64,000 nt of DNA from an uncultured Bacteroidia bacterium (GCA_903918045.1 CAIXCY010000225.1:1-64000), one strand, 5' to 3'. Shown: positions 52,712 through 62,396, numbered from the stretch's first letter. Made by a program: numbers and translations. Notes: generated by a model not told the origin, from the sequence alone.

Positions 52712-53383
52712 ATGGAGCTAATATCAAAATATTTTCCCAATTTGTCATCCGAACAGCTTCATTGTTTCGATAAACTGGCTTCGCTTTACCGGAACTGGAA
52801 TACAATTGTCAAAATACTTCCGCGAAAAGAGATCGACACTTTTTATGAGGAGCATGTTTTGCATTCGCTCGCAATAGCTAAGGTGGTTAATTTTAAGCGG
52901 GGCAGCCAGATCCTTGATGTGGGTACCGGAGGAGGATTCCCTGGAATTCCACTTGCCATTCTATTCCCATCCTGTCAGTTTACACTAATCGATTCGATGC
53001 AGAAACGAATTCAAGTGGTTAAATCGGTGATAAAGACATTGGAACTTAAAAATGCAATCGCTGTTCATATTAAAATAGAAGATGATTTTGACCAATATGA
53101 TTTTGTTGTTTCAAGAGCTGTAGCGGCATTCCCAACCCTGGTGACAATGGTCAGTAAAAATATCTCCTGCAACTCTAAAAATTCACATCCCAACGGATTA
53201 ATCTATCTGAAAGCAGGGAGTTTCGAGGATGAGATAGCCGATTTTAAGAATACTATAGCGGTTTTTGAGATCTCCCGATTCTTTAATGAACCATCTTTCC
53301 AATCAAAAAAGGTGGTTTACCTGCCTGTGAAAAATCAATACTCAGGGAATGAACAGGTATCTGTTCAGAACCATTATTTTTGA
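52712..53383 (+). CDS. rsmG: 16S rRNA (guanine527-N7)-methyltransferase
   Basis: 223 residues. Lead region RNWNTIVKILPRKEIDTFYEEHVLHSLAI, SAM motif ILDVGTGGGFPGIPLAI, then LIDSMQKRIQVV and VSRAVAAFPTL. All match RsmG, though the C-terminal ten or so residues look looser than usual. It methylates G527 in 16S rRNA, affecting streptomycin susceptibility. Confidence 0.95.
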   Translation: MELISKYFPNLSSEQLHCFDKLASLYRNWNTIVKILPRKEIDTFYEEHVLHSLAIAKVVNFKRGSQILDVGTGGGFPGIPLAILFPSCQFTLIDSMQKRIQVVKSVIKTLELKNAIAVHIKIEDDFDQYDFVVSRAVAAFPTLVTMVSKNISCNSKNSHPNGLIYLKAGSFEDEIADFKNTIAVFEISRFFNEPSFQSKKVVYLPVKNQYSGNEQVSVQNHYF

Positions 53384-53452
53384 TTGGTTGCCGATCCCAG
53401 ACGTTCATGCCCTAGCCCATTTTTTTAAATAAACCACGTAATTGTAAATCGT

Positions 53453-53629
53453 AAGGCTGTTCAGGAGATTCGTAAATTTAACTCTTCAGTGGTCATCATT
53501 GCCCAAACTGCTTATGCCCAAAGTGGCGACAGAGAAAAGGCTATCGCCGTCGGATGTACTGAATATATTACCAAACCAATCAACAAAAATGATTTAATGG
53601 TTTTAATTAATTTGCATTTCGGGGGTTGA
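53453..53629 (+). pseudogene. Response-regulator (REC) fragment
   Basis: A 58-codon open piece without a start reads VQEIRKFNSSVVIIAQTAYA, then SGDREKAIAVG and EYITKPINKNDLMVLINLHF, the second half of a receiver domain including the conserved T and K, ending in a stop. The phosphorylation-site half is missing. Confidence 0.8.
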
Positions 53630-53780
53630 AAACAGGTGAATTAGGAAGTGTGCTGAATGACATGCGCAATTTTGTCAAGGCATTTTTCGAGGCTAAAGAC
53701 TGGTTTTTCAGCCCTTGAAATCTGCCGGAATAGTCCCAGGACCAATTTGATTTTGATAAAAATTGGGATGCAATTATTTT

Positions 53781-53837
53781 ATCACCAAGCCATTTGTAAA
53801 GAACGATCTGGTTAAATTAATCCGGAAGCATATTTAA
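53781..53837 (+). pseudogene. Second REC-domain tail
   Basis: Reads ITKPFVKNDLVKLIRKHI then stop, the last helix and conserved lysine-proline of a receiver domain, 150 bp after the first fragment. The intervening text is coding-like but broken. Two remnants of this kind point to a lost two-component gene cluster. Confidence 0.65.
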
Positions 53838-54066
53838 AGTAATCGATTTATAGTCAGGTTAATGTCGGGGGAGGGGCTTTCCACGGCTACTAAGTTTTAA
53901 TAAAGGGAAAAAGGTTTTATTGGTGGCAATTATATCCTAAATTATGATTTTTGACCTTAAATGCGAACCTAAACCTTCTATTTTTTAGACCTTTATAGCT
54001 GAAAATCTGGGGGGCCACTGAGCCTTATTGCCTTATTTTTAATTAACTAATTTTTTATAGCGGTGA
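53838..54066. other. Intergenic region after the REC relics
   Basis: No frame, hairpin or RNA signal that I can support. Confidence 0.3.
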
Positions 54067-54759
54067 TTATTGCTTCATTCCGATTGTTTTAATAAGCAGC
54101 TTAAAATCATTGTTGTACCGGTGGTCGCCCTCTAATGTAATGGTTGTTAGGTTCTTCCTGATCGCAAAGGTGGTTTTGAGCACTTTCGCCTCCGCTTTTC
54201 CAAAGGTGCAAATAACAGGCAATCCAATCTGATCAATTTCCGGCTTTACAAGGTACCGGCGGTTTGTATTTTCGGTTTCTCCGACCAGGTCGCTAATCCG
54301 GATCACAAAATCGGTGCTGGCAGAGGGGGAAATCAGGACGATTTGTTTAATCTTGTTTTTCAGTTCCTCAGTGAGGAGACCCGGGAGAAAGCTCACTACA
54401 TCAGCGCCAAAGGAATAACCCACAATAATTACTGTCGACTTTTTCCAGAAGCCAAGGTAGTATTTGGTAAGTTGTTCAATGTCCTTTGCAAAGATTTCGG
54501 GTGATTTCATGCTCCAGAAATATTTCCGGCTGTTGAGGGCCACCACTCCATACCCCAAATGTTCCATCTGATTCACCAGTTGTCCGTTAAATGTATTCCA
54601 CCCTCCGTCACCGGTGATATAGATGATCAGTTCATCATTGGAACCGTGCGAAATTGAAGCTTCCACAGGGAGGTCGGGCTTCGGTACATATTCCTGAGCC
54701 TTAAGAGAAAAAAGATTTAAGGTCAACCAGGTTAAACACAGAATGAGAATTCGGAACAT
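54067..54759 (-). CDS. VirJ/AcvB-like alpha/beta hydrolase
   Basis: 230 residues from ATG 54759 (MFRILILCLTWLTL), a signal peptide ending LKAQE; the longer frame from 54873 adds 38 residues unlike the family. The fold shows LIIYITGDGGWNTFNGQL (VirJ hallmark), NSRKYFW, the nucleophile elbow GYSFGADVV with Ser, and a late EGDHRYNNDF with the catalytic His. AcvB/VirJ are periplasmic and, in AcvB, hydrolyse lysyl-phosphatidylglycerol. A lipid-amino acid hydrolase role is a family inference. Confidence 0.88.
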   Translation of the reverse strand: MFRILILCLTWLTLNLFSLKAQEYVPKPDLPVEASISHGSNDELIIYITGDGGWNTFNGQLVNQMEHLGYGVVALNSRKYFWSMKSPEIFAKDIEQLTKYYLGFWKKSTVIIVGYSFGADVVSFLPGLLTEELKNKIKQIVLISPSASTDFVIRISDLVGETENTNRRYLVKPEIDQIGLPVICTFGKAEAKVLKTTFAIRKNLTTITLEGDHRYNNDFKLLIKTIGMKQ

Positions 54760-55200
54760 AGATATTGTATTGATTAAGCGTATTAGAATTTTATAAATAT
54801 TTCGTTTAATACCCGCCAAAACGCTGCGACAAGATTTGTAGATCTCCAATCCGGTGAATGACAAAGATATCATAAGGTTTTTTTAAAGTAACAAATATAG
54901 CAGGTTTTTACCTTTTAGCGATGGGCTACGATGTGTCGCTCCAAGGGTCGGAATGTGTTTTTTCAGAGCCATCGTCTCGTTGGGTATAGTAAGGCTGGGT
55001 TTTAATTCGGTTATGATAAGAGAATAAGAAAGTAGAAGTGACTTAGGTCCTGAACATCCTGGATATACATAGAATAAATGTACAAAAAGGGGGATGATTT
55101 TATCGGATGATTCGTGCCTAAGGCACTCCTGTTATTTTACAGGGTCTGGTTCCAGGGATTGAAATTCTTTGTTACAAGACGGAGGGTTCCTATGGAAACG

Positions 55201-55570
55201 GGAGATTGCTTCGTCACATGAATTCCGTCACGTTGCTGCCATAACAAGGATTAAGTATTGCTCCTCTCGATGACAGGCTGTTATTGGAAGATTGCTTCGT
55301 CACGTTCCTGGCGGAACAAGAATTAAGTCATGTTCCTCGCAATGACAGGCGGCTCGCAGGTGAAGGTGAGATTGGAAGGGTTGGCGGCGCAGCCGCCAAC
55401 CCTTCCAATCTCACTGTTAATCAATGCGTATGTCAATGTGAGGAGCTCGTCAATGAATTATAATAGAAACGATTGACATTGAGAGCGACGAAGCAATCTC
55501 CTCTTTAAGGTACACCTTTGACAACATGTGCGACGAAGTGGTACACTGAGCCTGTCGAAGTGCAATCTCC
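55201..55570. repeat. REP-like GATTGCTTCGTC repeats
   Basis: Direct copies at 55201-55217 and 55289-55303 and inverted copies (GACGAAGCAATCTCC) at 55487-55501 and, split, at 55532-55538 plus 55563-55570. The inserted 24 bp (55539-55562) carry the complement of CACTTCGACAGGCTCAGTG, another repeat common in Bacteroidota genomes. Confidence 0.75.
55367..55415. repeat. 49-bp near-perfect palindrome
   Basis: Two 23-bp arms without mismatch, from GTGAGATTGGAAGG... to ...CCTTCCAATCTCAC, flank a 3-bp centre. It lies inside the REP-like field and could extrude as a cruciform or fold as a very stable hairpin if transcribed. Confidence 0.9.
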
Positions 55571-55758
55571 CGATTTGATGGACCTTCGTCGTGGTTAGGA
55601 TTAAGCATTCCATCCTTTATTCAGCTGGTCCAAAATATTTTTTTAGCTTATATCCCTAACCGGGAAATTTTGTGATAAATTCCCCGATCCCCCTATTGTT
55701 TTTGAACCAATGTCGAATTCCTGTGTTATGAGGTAATAATCACTTAAATTTATAAATC

Positions 55759-56574
55759 ATGAAAATTAGACTTTCTATATTATTTTTAATCATAACCTCG
55801 ATGATTTCTATTCATTCAAGTTTTGGAGAAATAGTGACTGCTTCAAAAATTAAAGAAGATAAAATTACCTATTCGGTTGGAAATAAAAGGTACAATGGCG
55901 TTATCGTATATGATGAAAATCAAAAAGGAAAACGGCCAGCAATTTTGGTTGTCCATGAATGGTGGGGTTTGACCGAATACCCTGTAATGAGGGCAAAGCG
56001 ACTTGCTGAGCTCGGATATATTGCCATGGCGGTTGATATGTATGGGGATGGAAAAGTGGCTGCTAATCCGACGGAAGCAAAAGAGCTCGCAATGCCGTTT
56101 TACAAGGATCCCCAAATGGGCAAATCAAATTTGGAGGCTGCCATTTCTAAACTCAAAGAGTACAAACAAGTAGATAATCAGTCTATTTCAGCCATTGGCT
56201 ATTGTTTCGGCGGTTCAATTGTTCTGAATGCTGCCAAGCTTGGTGCCAATTTAAAGGGGGTGGTAAGCTTTCATGGCGGACTTGCAGGTGTTCCTGCAGA
56301 TAAGGCCTTGTTAAAAAGCGCAATCCTTGTATGCCATGGAGGGAGTGATAAGTTTATTCCTGAAAGTGATATTACCGGTTTCAAACACCAGCTTGATTCA
56401 ATCGGGGCAAACTACAAGTTTATCGTGTATCCCAATGCCACACACGCTTTTACAAACCCCGGATCCACTGCAACAGGAAAAAAATTCAGTATGCCTATTG
56501 AATATAATCAAAAGGCAGATCAGGATTCCTGGAGTGATATGAAGATGTTTTTCGCTAAGGTTTTGAAAAAATAG
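55759..56574 (+). CDS. Secreted dienelactone hydrolase-family protein
   Basis: 271 residues with a signal peptide (ending SSFGE). The fold has VVHEWWGLTEY, the nucleophile cysteine in AIGYCFGGSIV, an aspartate in GGSDKFIPES and the histidine in YPNATHAFTNP, i.e. the Cys-Asp-His triad of dienelactone hydrolases. An exported member; the substrate is not known. A strong terminator follows. Confidence 0.9.
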   Translation: MKIRLSILFLIITSMISIHSSFGEIVTASKIKEDKITYSVGNKRYNGVIVYDENQKGKRPAILVVHEWWGLTEYPVMRAKRLAELGYIAMAVDMYGDGKVAANPTEAKELAMPFYKDPQMGKSNLEAAISKLKEYKQVDNQSISAIGYCFGGSIVLNAAKLGANLKGVVSFHGGLAGVPADKALLKSAILVCHGGSDKFIPESDITGFKHQLDSIGANYKFIVYPNATHAFTNPGSTATGKKFSMPIEYNQKADQDSWSDMKMFFAKVLKK

Positions 56575-56618
56575 GGATGGATTGATCTACTTTTTCACCA
56601 GAGTTATTAAAATAACCG

Positions 56619-56681
56619 GCCACAGATTCTCAGATTCCAAAAGGTATTTTTGAAATTTTCCTGAGAATCTGTGGCTTTTTT
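56619..56681 (+). terminator. Rho-independent terminator of the hydrolase gene
   Basis: GCCACAGATTCTCAG and CTGAGAATCTGTGGC pair over 15 bp without mismatch, with a 27-nt loop, followed by TTTTTT. Confidence 0.9.
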
Positions 56682-56771
56682 AGTTTGGATGGTTGTAGTG
56701 ATGCTCATACAGGCTCATTTAAATCATATCGGTTTGTAAGGTGAGTTTAATTCTGCTCCGATTATTTATCC

Positions 56772-56779
56772 TACTTTTG
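56772..56779 (+). promoter_or_regulatory. -7 box (TACTTTTG) of the EamA gene
   Basis: Exact TAnnTTTG match with 18 bp to the ATG at 56798, giving a leader of about 12 nt. Confidence 0.5.
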
Positions 56780-56797
56780 TGAATCTAAAAAACTGGA

Positions 56798-57724
56798 ATG
56801 CATCAAAAAAAAGGAATTGTTTATCTTGCACTATTTCTCGCTATGGTTTTCTGGGCATTGTCATTTGTCTGGATCAAACAGGCTTACCTTTCCTACGGAC
56901 CACTGACAACTGTCTTCTTCAGGCTTATTATTGCAACAGTGCTGATGGTCGCATATGGATGGATTAGCAACAACTTGTTAGTCATAGAGAAAAAGGACTA
57001 CCGTTCATTTCTGTTACTTGCTTTTTTTGAACCGTTTCTTTATTTCATTGGTGAAAGTTTTGGTCTGAAATATATCTCCAGCACGATGGGGGCGATTATT
57101 ATTTCGACGATTCCGCTCTTTTCACCGTTGGCTGCTTCCAGGTTTCATGGTGAAAAACTTTCCCTGCGAACCTTTTTGGGGATTATCCTTTCGTTTGCTG
57201 GAGTCGCAATTGTCGTATTTGACGATTCTGTGAACTTTATTATTTCACCTTTAGGGATTGCCCTTGAATTTCTTGCCGTTTTTGCCGCGATTTCGTATAC
57301 TGTTGTTTTAAAGGATCTTTCGGTCAGGTATAATGCGACAACAATTATTACCTGGCAGAATCTGATCGGGATCTTTTTCTTTTTTCCGTTCTGGTTGGTT
57401 TTCGAAAGCAAATCGCTGGTTAGTACTCCTTTTGACCTGCAGGCATTTTTCGCGATCGCAGAACTGGCCCTCTTCGCATCATGTTTCGCGTTTATCCTGT
57501 ATGCCTATAGCCTGAAAAGATTAGGGATGAACAGCGCCAATATATTCATCAATATCATTCCGGTACTGACTGCCCTCTTTGCGTGGTATCTACTTAATGA
57601 GCCATTGACAATTAGGAAATTAGCCGGAATCGCAGTGGTAATTTCAGGCCTTTTTATTGCACAGGTAAAGATGAAAAAATTCATAGCCAGATTGGTTTCA
57701 ATTCAACAGGATGGAGGCAGATAA
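56798..57724 (+). CDS. EamA-family (DMT) transporter
   Basis: 308 residues, ten predicted helices in two EamA repeats. The first repeat has MVFWALSFVWIKQAYLSYGPLTTVFFRL, the conserved start; the second begins near EFLAVFAAISYTVVLKDLS. The glutamate and proline of YLLNEPLTIRKLAG near the end are conserved. Substrate unknown (amino acids, purines or other metabolites). It overlaps the next gene by 14 bp, so the two are translationally linked. Confidence 0.9.
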   Translation: MHQKKGIVYLALFLAMVFWALSFVWIKQAYLSYGPLTTVFFRLIIATVLMVAYGWISNNLLVIEKKDYRSFLLLAFFEPFLYFIGESFGLKYISSTMGAIIISTIPLFSPLAASRFHGEKLSLRTFLGIILSFAGVAIVVFDDSVNFIISPLGIALEFLAVFAAISYTVVLKDLSVRYNATTIITWQNLIGIFFFFPFWLVFESKSLVSTPFDLQAFFAIAELALFASCFAFILYAYSLKRLGMNSANIFINIIPVLTALFAWYLLNEPLTIRKLAGIAVVISGLFIAQVKMKKFIARLVSIQQDGGR

Positions 57725-58202
57725 TAAAAATGTCAGAGCGCTTGCGCTTCAAAATCAGGAGGAGACGACTGTCTTTTTCAATAAGTTAAAAAGGAAGAAA
57801 CCGAAACAGCTTGATGATATAACTCATCGGTTACACGATAAGGTGTCTGATAAGTTTGATTGTTTATCCTGTGGGAATTGCTGCAAAACAATTAGCCCGA
57901 TAATAACGATCAAGGATATTGAACGTATCGCCCATAAACAGAAGATGAAGGAGGTTGATTTTATTGCACGTTACCTTCACCTTGACGAAGATAATTTCTA
58001 TGTATTCAACGAAACCCCATGTCCGTTCCTCATGGCTGATAACTATTGTATGATCTACGAATACAGGCCAAAGGCGTGCCGTGAATATCCGCATACCGAT
58101 CGCCGCAGGTTCTATCAGCTTCTGGATCTGACGATGAAGAACAGGGAGCTTTGTCCCATTGTATATGAGGTCGTTGAACGATTAAAGAGAGAGGATCTTT
58201 AA
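57711..58202 (+). CDS. YkgJ-type cysteine-cluster protein
   Basis: 163 residues. The cysteine pattern is CLSCGNCCKTISPIIT near the start, then TPCPFLMADNYCMIYEYRPKACREYPHT, the family signature for a zinc- or Fe-S-binding cluster. Function unknown. Its start overlaps the EamA gene; porQ follows after 48 bp. Confidence 0.88.
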   Translation: MEADNKNVRALALQNQEETTVFFNKLKRKKPKQLDDITHRLHDKVSDKFDCLSCGNCCKTISPIITIKDIERIAHKQKMKEVDFIARYLHLDEDNFYVFNETPCPFLMADNYCMIYEYRPKACREYPHTDRRRFYQLLDLTMKNRELCPIVYEVVERLKREDL

Positions 58203-58250
58203 GTTTTTGGAATTCGTATTTGGTCTGATCTTTTTTAACGATTTGCAGTG

Positions 58251-59327
58251 ATGGGAAATTCGGGAAGTAAAATTCAAAAAGTAAGAGTCACCGCAGGTAA
58301 GTTATTAAAAATTTGCTTTTTGATGCTATCTCTATTGAAGTTTAATGAAGATTCGGTCCTGGGTCAGATTGGTGGGAATGGCACCTACCAGTTTCTTGAT
58401 CTTACCAACTCAGCTAAGATTGCCGCATTGGGTGGAACCCAGATTTCACTTACAGATAACGATGTTGCGCTTCCTTTTTACAACCCTTCTCTGCTTAGTG
58501 ACTCTATGAAGAATCAGATCACTGTAAATTATGCTTCCTATATTGCCGGTATTGGCGTCGGGTATGCCGCTTATGCCCCGAACATCAGAGGGCGCAATAA
58601 CTTTGCCGCGGGAATTCATTTTGTTAACTACGGTACCTTTGATGGAGCCTCTGAAACGGGGCAGGTAACCGGGACCTTTAAGGCTGCCGAATATTCAATT
58701 AACTTATTCTTTTCCAGAGAATTAATATCCGGATTACGCATCGGGGTAAATCTAAAACCGATTTTCTCGTCCTTCGAAAGTTACAGTTCGTATGGTCTTG
58801 CCGCCGACCTGGGAATTATTTATTCATCAATAAGCAAACGTACTTCGGTATCCATTGTGAGCAGAAATATGGGAAGTCAGATTACAACCTATTATCCGGG
58901 CGGTGTTCGGGAGAATCTTCCATGGGATTTGTTACTTGGATTTTCAAGGCATCTAACAAATGCACCGGTTAATTTTCTGGTTACCGCTGATCATCTGAAT
59001 CTATGGGATCTTGGCTATACTGACCCCGCAACAAGTCAGTTTCCGTCATCCTCCTCACGCGAAAATTTCTCCACCAAACTCATTAGCCATCTCATTTTTG
59101 GGATTGAATTTTCACCTGAACAGCATTTAACTTTGCGGTTGGGATACAATTATCAGCGGCGAAAGGAACTCTCAGTTGAAAGTCACCCGGGGTTAGTTGG
59201 TTATTCAGCAGGTATTGGGGTCAAAATTGCGAAGTTTAATATCAATTACGGGATTGCAAGTTTTCATCTCGCCGCTACAGTCCATTATTTATCTTTGACT
59301 ACAAACCTTTCTGAGTTTATCCATTAA
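58251..59327 (+). CDS. porQ: Type IX secretion protein PorQ
   Basis: 358 residues. A signal anchor sits at about residues 18-40. The mature part begins GGNGTYQFLDLTNSAKIAALGG, the PorQ hallmark, and continues in alternating strands (YASYIAGIGVGYAAYAP, then SYGLAADLGIIY), as in the outer-membrane PorV/PorQ FadL-like barrels. PorQ belongs to the attachment part of type IX secretion, found only in Bacteroidota. An in-frame GTG at 58248 precedes the ATG. The gene is followed by cmk, an arrangement I recall from other members of the phylum. Confidence 0.9.
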   Translation: MGNSGSKIQKVRVTAGKLLKICFLMLSLLKFNEDSVLGQIGGNGTYQFLDLTNSAKIAALGGTQISLTDNDVALPFYNPSLLSDSMKNQITVNYASYIAGIGVGYAAYAPNIRGRNNFAAGIHFVNYGTFDGASETGQVTGTFKAAEYSINLFFSRELISGLRIGVNLKPIFSSFESYSSYGLAADLGIIYSSISKRTSVSIVSRNMGSQITTYYPGGVRENLPWDLLLGFSRHLTNAPVNFLVTADHLNLWDLGYTDPATSQFPSSSSRENFSTKLISHLIFGIEFSPEQHLTLRLGYNYQRRKELSVESHPGLVGYSAGIGVKIAKFNINYGIASFHLAATVHYLSLTTNLSEFIH

Positions 59328-59357
59328 ACTTATCTTTACCCCGAAATTAAACTAAAA

Positions 59358-60050
59358 ATGGAGCTACCTCTTACTAAAATAGTTATTGCAATCGATGGTC
59401 ACTCTTCCTGTGGAAAGAGTACAATAGCCCGCGAGATTGCCCGAAAATTGAATTATATCTTTATCGACAGTGGGGCAATGTACCGTGCTGTCACCCTCTA
59501 TTGTCTTCGTAACCAGATTATTAATTCAGGAATTGTCGACAGGGATAAATTAATCGCTCATATTGATTCGATTAAAGTTTATTTTAGGCTAAATCCGCAG
59601 ACTCAGCACAATGACATCTGGCTTAATGGGGAAAATGTGGAGGATGAGATCAGGCTGCTTGAAGTTTCTCAGAATGTAAGCCCCGTTGCTGCAGTTGCGG
59701 AGGTGCGTCATCTGTTGGTATCGCTGCAGAAGCAGATGGGATTACAGAAAGGGATCGTGATGGATGGACGTGACATTGGAACTGTGGTGTTCCCTGAGGC
59801 TGAACTGAAACTATTTATGACGGCCCAACCCGATGTGAGGGCGCAGCGCCGTTTTGATGAGCTCACGGCAAAGGGTGAAACAGTAAGTTATGAAGAGATC
59901 AGGGAGAATATCATCGGGCGTGACCGGTACGACGAAACACGGGATGAGAGCCCGTTGCGGAAGGCAGCGGATGCTATAGTTTTGGATAATAGTTATATGA
60001 CCAGGGATGAGCAATTGGAGTGGGTGATGAACATTATTGCCAGGATCTGA
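59358..60050 (+). CDS. cmk: Cytidylate kinase
   Basis: 230 residues. P-loop GHSSCGKSTIAREIARK, then IDSGAMYRAVT, the CMP-binding DGRDIGTVVFPEAELKLF, and IGRDRYDETRDESPLRKA near the end. It phosphorylates CMP and dCMP. Probably in one transcript with porQ (30 bp) and ispH (11 bp). Confidence 0.97.
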   Translation: MELPLTKIVIAIDGHSSCGKSTIAREIARKLNYIFIDSGAMYRAVTLYCLRNQIINSGIVDRDKLIAHIDSIKVYFRLNPQTQHNDIWLNGENVEDEIRLLEVSQNVSPVAAVAEVRHLLVSLQKQMGLQKGIVMDGRDIGTVVFPEAELKLFMTAQPDVRAQRRFDELTAKGETVSYEEIRENIIGRDRYDETRDESPLRKAADAIVLDNSYMTRDEQLEWVMNIIARI

Positions 60051-60061
60051 AATTTTAAAGG

Positions 60062-60928
60062 ATGATTATAACAATTGATAGCAACTCAGGATTTTGCTTT
60101 GGTGTGAATGCGGCTGTTGCAAAGGCAGAAGAGCTCCTTGAACAACAAAATAAACTTTATTGTTTGGGAGATATTGTACATAATGAACAGGAAGTTATAC
60201 GACTTTCCGGCATGGGGTTGGTCACCATCGACCACGCCATTTTCTTTACAATGAGAGATGCCACAGTATTGTTGAGGGCACATGGAGAACCTCCTTCGAC
60301 CTATGAATATGCCCGTAAGAATAATATACAATTGGTTGACGCGACCTGCCCGATTGTTCTGAAATTGCAACAGCGTATACACACTGGGTATAATTCGGTG
60401 AGTGAACAGTCTGGACAGGTGGTTATATACGGTAAGAAGGGGCATGCCGAAGTAAACGGGCTTGTTGGGCAAACCCAGGGAGAGGCCCTTGTAATTGAAG
60501 ATATTGCGCAGATAGATCAAATAGACATCACCCGTCCGGTTGAACTTTTCGCACAAACGACCAAAGACCTTGAAGGATTTCACAAGTTGGCGGATGAATT
60601 GAGAAGCAGGGCAGTTTATGCTCCGCTGAAAATCCATGATACGATTTGCCGGCAGGTATCGAACCGGATCCCAGGAATCCGCGATTTTGCTGGCCGCTAT
60701 TCGCTGATTCTTTTTGTAACCGGGCAAAAAAGTTCAAATGGCAGGATGCTTTTTGAAATATGTCAAAGTGTAAATGCGAACAGTAAGTTAGTATCATCTC
60801 CGGATGATCTTGAAAAACAATGGTTTATCGGAATTAGCTCAGTGGGTATCTGTGGGGCTACTTCAACACCAAGAAACATGCTCGAAAAGGTTGCTGAAGC
60901 TATTAAGCAAGTGGTTCATCAAATTTGA
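60062..60928 (+). CDS. ispH: 4-hydroxy-3-methylbut-2-enyl diphosphate reductase
   Basis: 288 residues. Cluster cysteines are in SGFCFGVNAAV, DATCPIVLKLQ and HDTICRQVSNR; HGEPPSTYEYA carries the substrate histidine. It makes the isoprenoid precursors IPP and DMAPP in the MEP pathway, using a [4Fe-4S] cluster. It starts 11 bp after cmk. Confidence 0.96.
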   Translation: MIITIDSNSGFCFGVNAAVAKAEELLEQQNKLYCLGDIVHNEQEVIRLSGMGLVTIDHAIFFTMRDATVLLRAHGEPPSTYEYARKNNIQLVDATCPIVLKLQQRIHTGYNSVSEQSGQVVIYGKKGHAEVNGLVGQTQGEALVIEDIAQIDQIDITRPVELFAQTTKDLEGFHKLADELRSRAVYAPLKIHDTICRQVSNRIPGIRDFAGRYSLILFVTGQKSSNGRMLFEICQSVNANSKLVSSPDDLEKQWFIGISSVGICGATSTPRNMLEKVAEAIKQVVHQI

Positions 60929-60972
60929 AGTAAATTTAACGGTAAATATCGGGAGTGAACTTCATTCGAGAT

Positions 60973-60980
60973 TAAATTTG
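60973..60980 (+). promoter_or_regulatory. -7 box (TAAATTTG) of pfkA
   Basis: Exact TAnnTTTG match 22 bp before the pfkA ATG. A TTTG at 60924 is too far upstream. Confidence 0.4.
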
Positions 60981-61002
60981 CAGTGTTTAAAATATACTAA
61001 AT

Positions 61003-62025
61003 ATGGGTAAAGGAAACAGGATTGCAATGCCGGATGATTACACCGACAGTCCGATCAGAAAAATTGGTATTCTAACTTCAGGGGGAGATGCCCCTGGAAT
61101 GAACGCTGCTATAAGGGCCGTAACCAGAACCGCTATTTTTTATGGCCGTGAGGTTGTAGGGGTATTGCATGGGTATAAAGGATTAATTGAAAATAATTTC
61201 AAACCCCTCAATTCAGGGGATGTCAGTAATATTATTCAGCTTGGAGGCACCATTCTTAAAACCGCCAGAAGTATGGAGTTCCGCACATTGGAAGGTCGGG
61301 AAAAGGCGTTCCAGAATGTAAAAAATGCGGGAATTGATGCTTTGATAGTCATTGGAGGTGATGGTACCTTTACTGGGGCAAGAATTTTTGCCCAAGAATT
61401 TGGAATTCCGATTGTGGGGATCCCGGGAACGATTGATAACGACCTTTTTGGAACCGATTTTACGGTGGGATATGATACGGCTTTGAATACAATTATTGAA
61501 GCAGTGGATAAGATCCGGGATACGGCAACTGCCCATGAACGTCTGTTCTTTATTGAAGTGATGGGTCGCGATGCCGGATTCCTTGCACTGAACGGAGGGA
61601 TTGCATCAGGTGCGGAGGCTGTACTTATACCTGAAACCGATACAGACCTTACTACACTCGAAAAATTGATAAAATCGGGTTATCGCCAAAACAAGAACTC
61701 TTCGATTGTCCTTGTGGCAGAGGGGGAAAAGGCCGGCGGGGCCTTTAATATTGCCAAACAGGTTGAGAATGATTATCCCCAGTATGACGTAAGGGTTACT
61801 GTTCTTGGACATATCCAGCGCGGAGGATCACCAACGGCCTCAGACCGGATTCTTGCCAGCCGCCTTGGTGTTGCGGCAGTGGAGACTTTACTTGAGGATC
61901 AGCAGAGTGTGATGGTCGGTATCGAAAATGATCAGATCTCACTGGTTCCGTTCAATAAAGCGATTAAATATGACAAGGAGATGAACCATAAATTATTCGA
62001 TTCAATAAGAATTCTCTCATCCTAA
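61003..62025 (+). CDS. pfkA: 6-phosphofructokinase
   Basis: 340 residues. Start [16 protein letters not shown] site [21 protein letters not shown], catalytic GGDGTFTGA and [22 protein letters not shown], then [13 protein letters not shown] and [15 protein letters not shown]. The glycine at the position that selects ATP over pyrophosphate (GGDGT) supports ATP use. Probably cotranscribed with ispH or from its own box. Confidence 0.97.
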   Translation: MGKGNRIAMPDDYTDSPIRKIGILTSGGDAPGMNAAIRAVTRTAIFYGREVVGVLHGYKGLIENNFKPLNSGDVSNIIQLGGTILKTARSMEFRTLEGREKAFQNVKNAGIDALIVIGGDGTFTGARIFAQEFGIPIVGIPGTIDNDLFGTDFTVGYDTALNTIIEAVDKIRDTATAHERLFFIEVMGRDAGFLALNGGIASGAEAVLIPETDTDLTTLEKLIKSGYRQNKNSSIVLVAEGEKAGGAFNIAKQVENDYPQYDVRVTVLGHIQRGGSPTASDRILASRLGVAAVETLLEDQQSVMVGIENDQISLVPFNKAIKYDKEMNHKLFDSIRILSS

Positions 62026-62127
62026 GCAACCAAAGAATAGCGTTGGAAGGTGAAAAAACTTTTCCTTCATGAACTTTTGATCCTTTAAATTTGTTTTGAA
62101 ACTGGTTTCCGGAAACAAGGAATTTAG

Positions 62128-62165
62128 ATTTCTCACCCTGTTTTTACAAAACGGAGGTGAGAAAT
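62128..62165 (+). terminator. Terminator hairpin downstream of pfkA
   Basis: ATTTCTCACC and GGTGAGAAAT pair perfectly, enclosing an inner GTTTT/AAAAC stem, then TCTTTT. About 100 bp after the stop codon. Confidence 0.75.
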
Positions 62166-62396
62166 TCTTTTGAATTTATTCAAATAAGATTAAGTTGGTG
62201 AATTTTGGTTTTTAAGTCGGTTAAATTGTCCAATTATCTAAAAGATGATCCCTTATTAGTTGGAAACTGAAAATATATTTGTAGTTTTATCCGCTTTATT
62301 TCCTAAAGTTGTCTGTCTTCTTTTTTGCGGTTAAATCTTTATTCAGCTTTATTTCTACTGGATCCTGAACCGCATTTTTGAAATAAATTTTAATGT
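62166..62396. other. Intergenic region before the HMA lipoprotein
   Basis: Non-coding, AT-rich; presumably holds the promoter of the metal-binding lipoprotein gene. No clear -33/-7 pair. Confidence 0.3.

Larger units (their letters stand above)
54760..55758. other. 1-kb intergenic repeat field
   Basis: No gene. It contains at least four copies of a REP-like element (GATTGCTTCGTC forms at 55203, 55290, inverted at 55487, and interrupted at 55532), a 49-bp palindrome at 55367-55415, and a 24-bp insertion that splits the last copy. The left part up to about 55190 is otherwise featureless. Confidence 0.7.
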
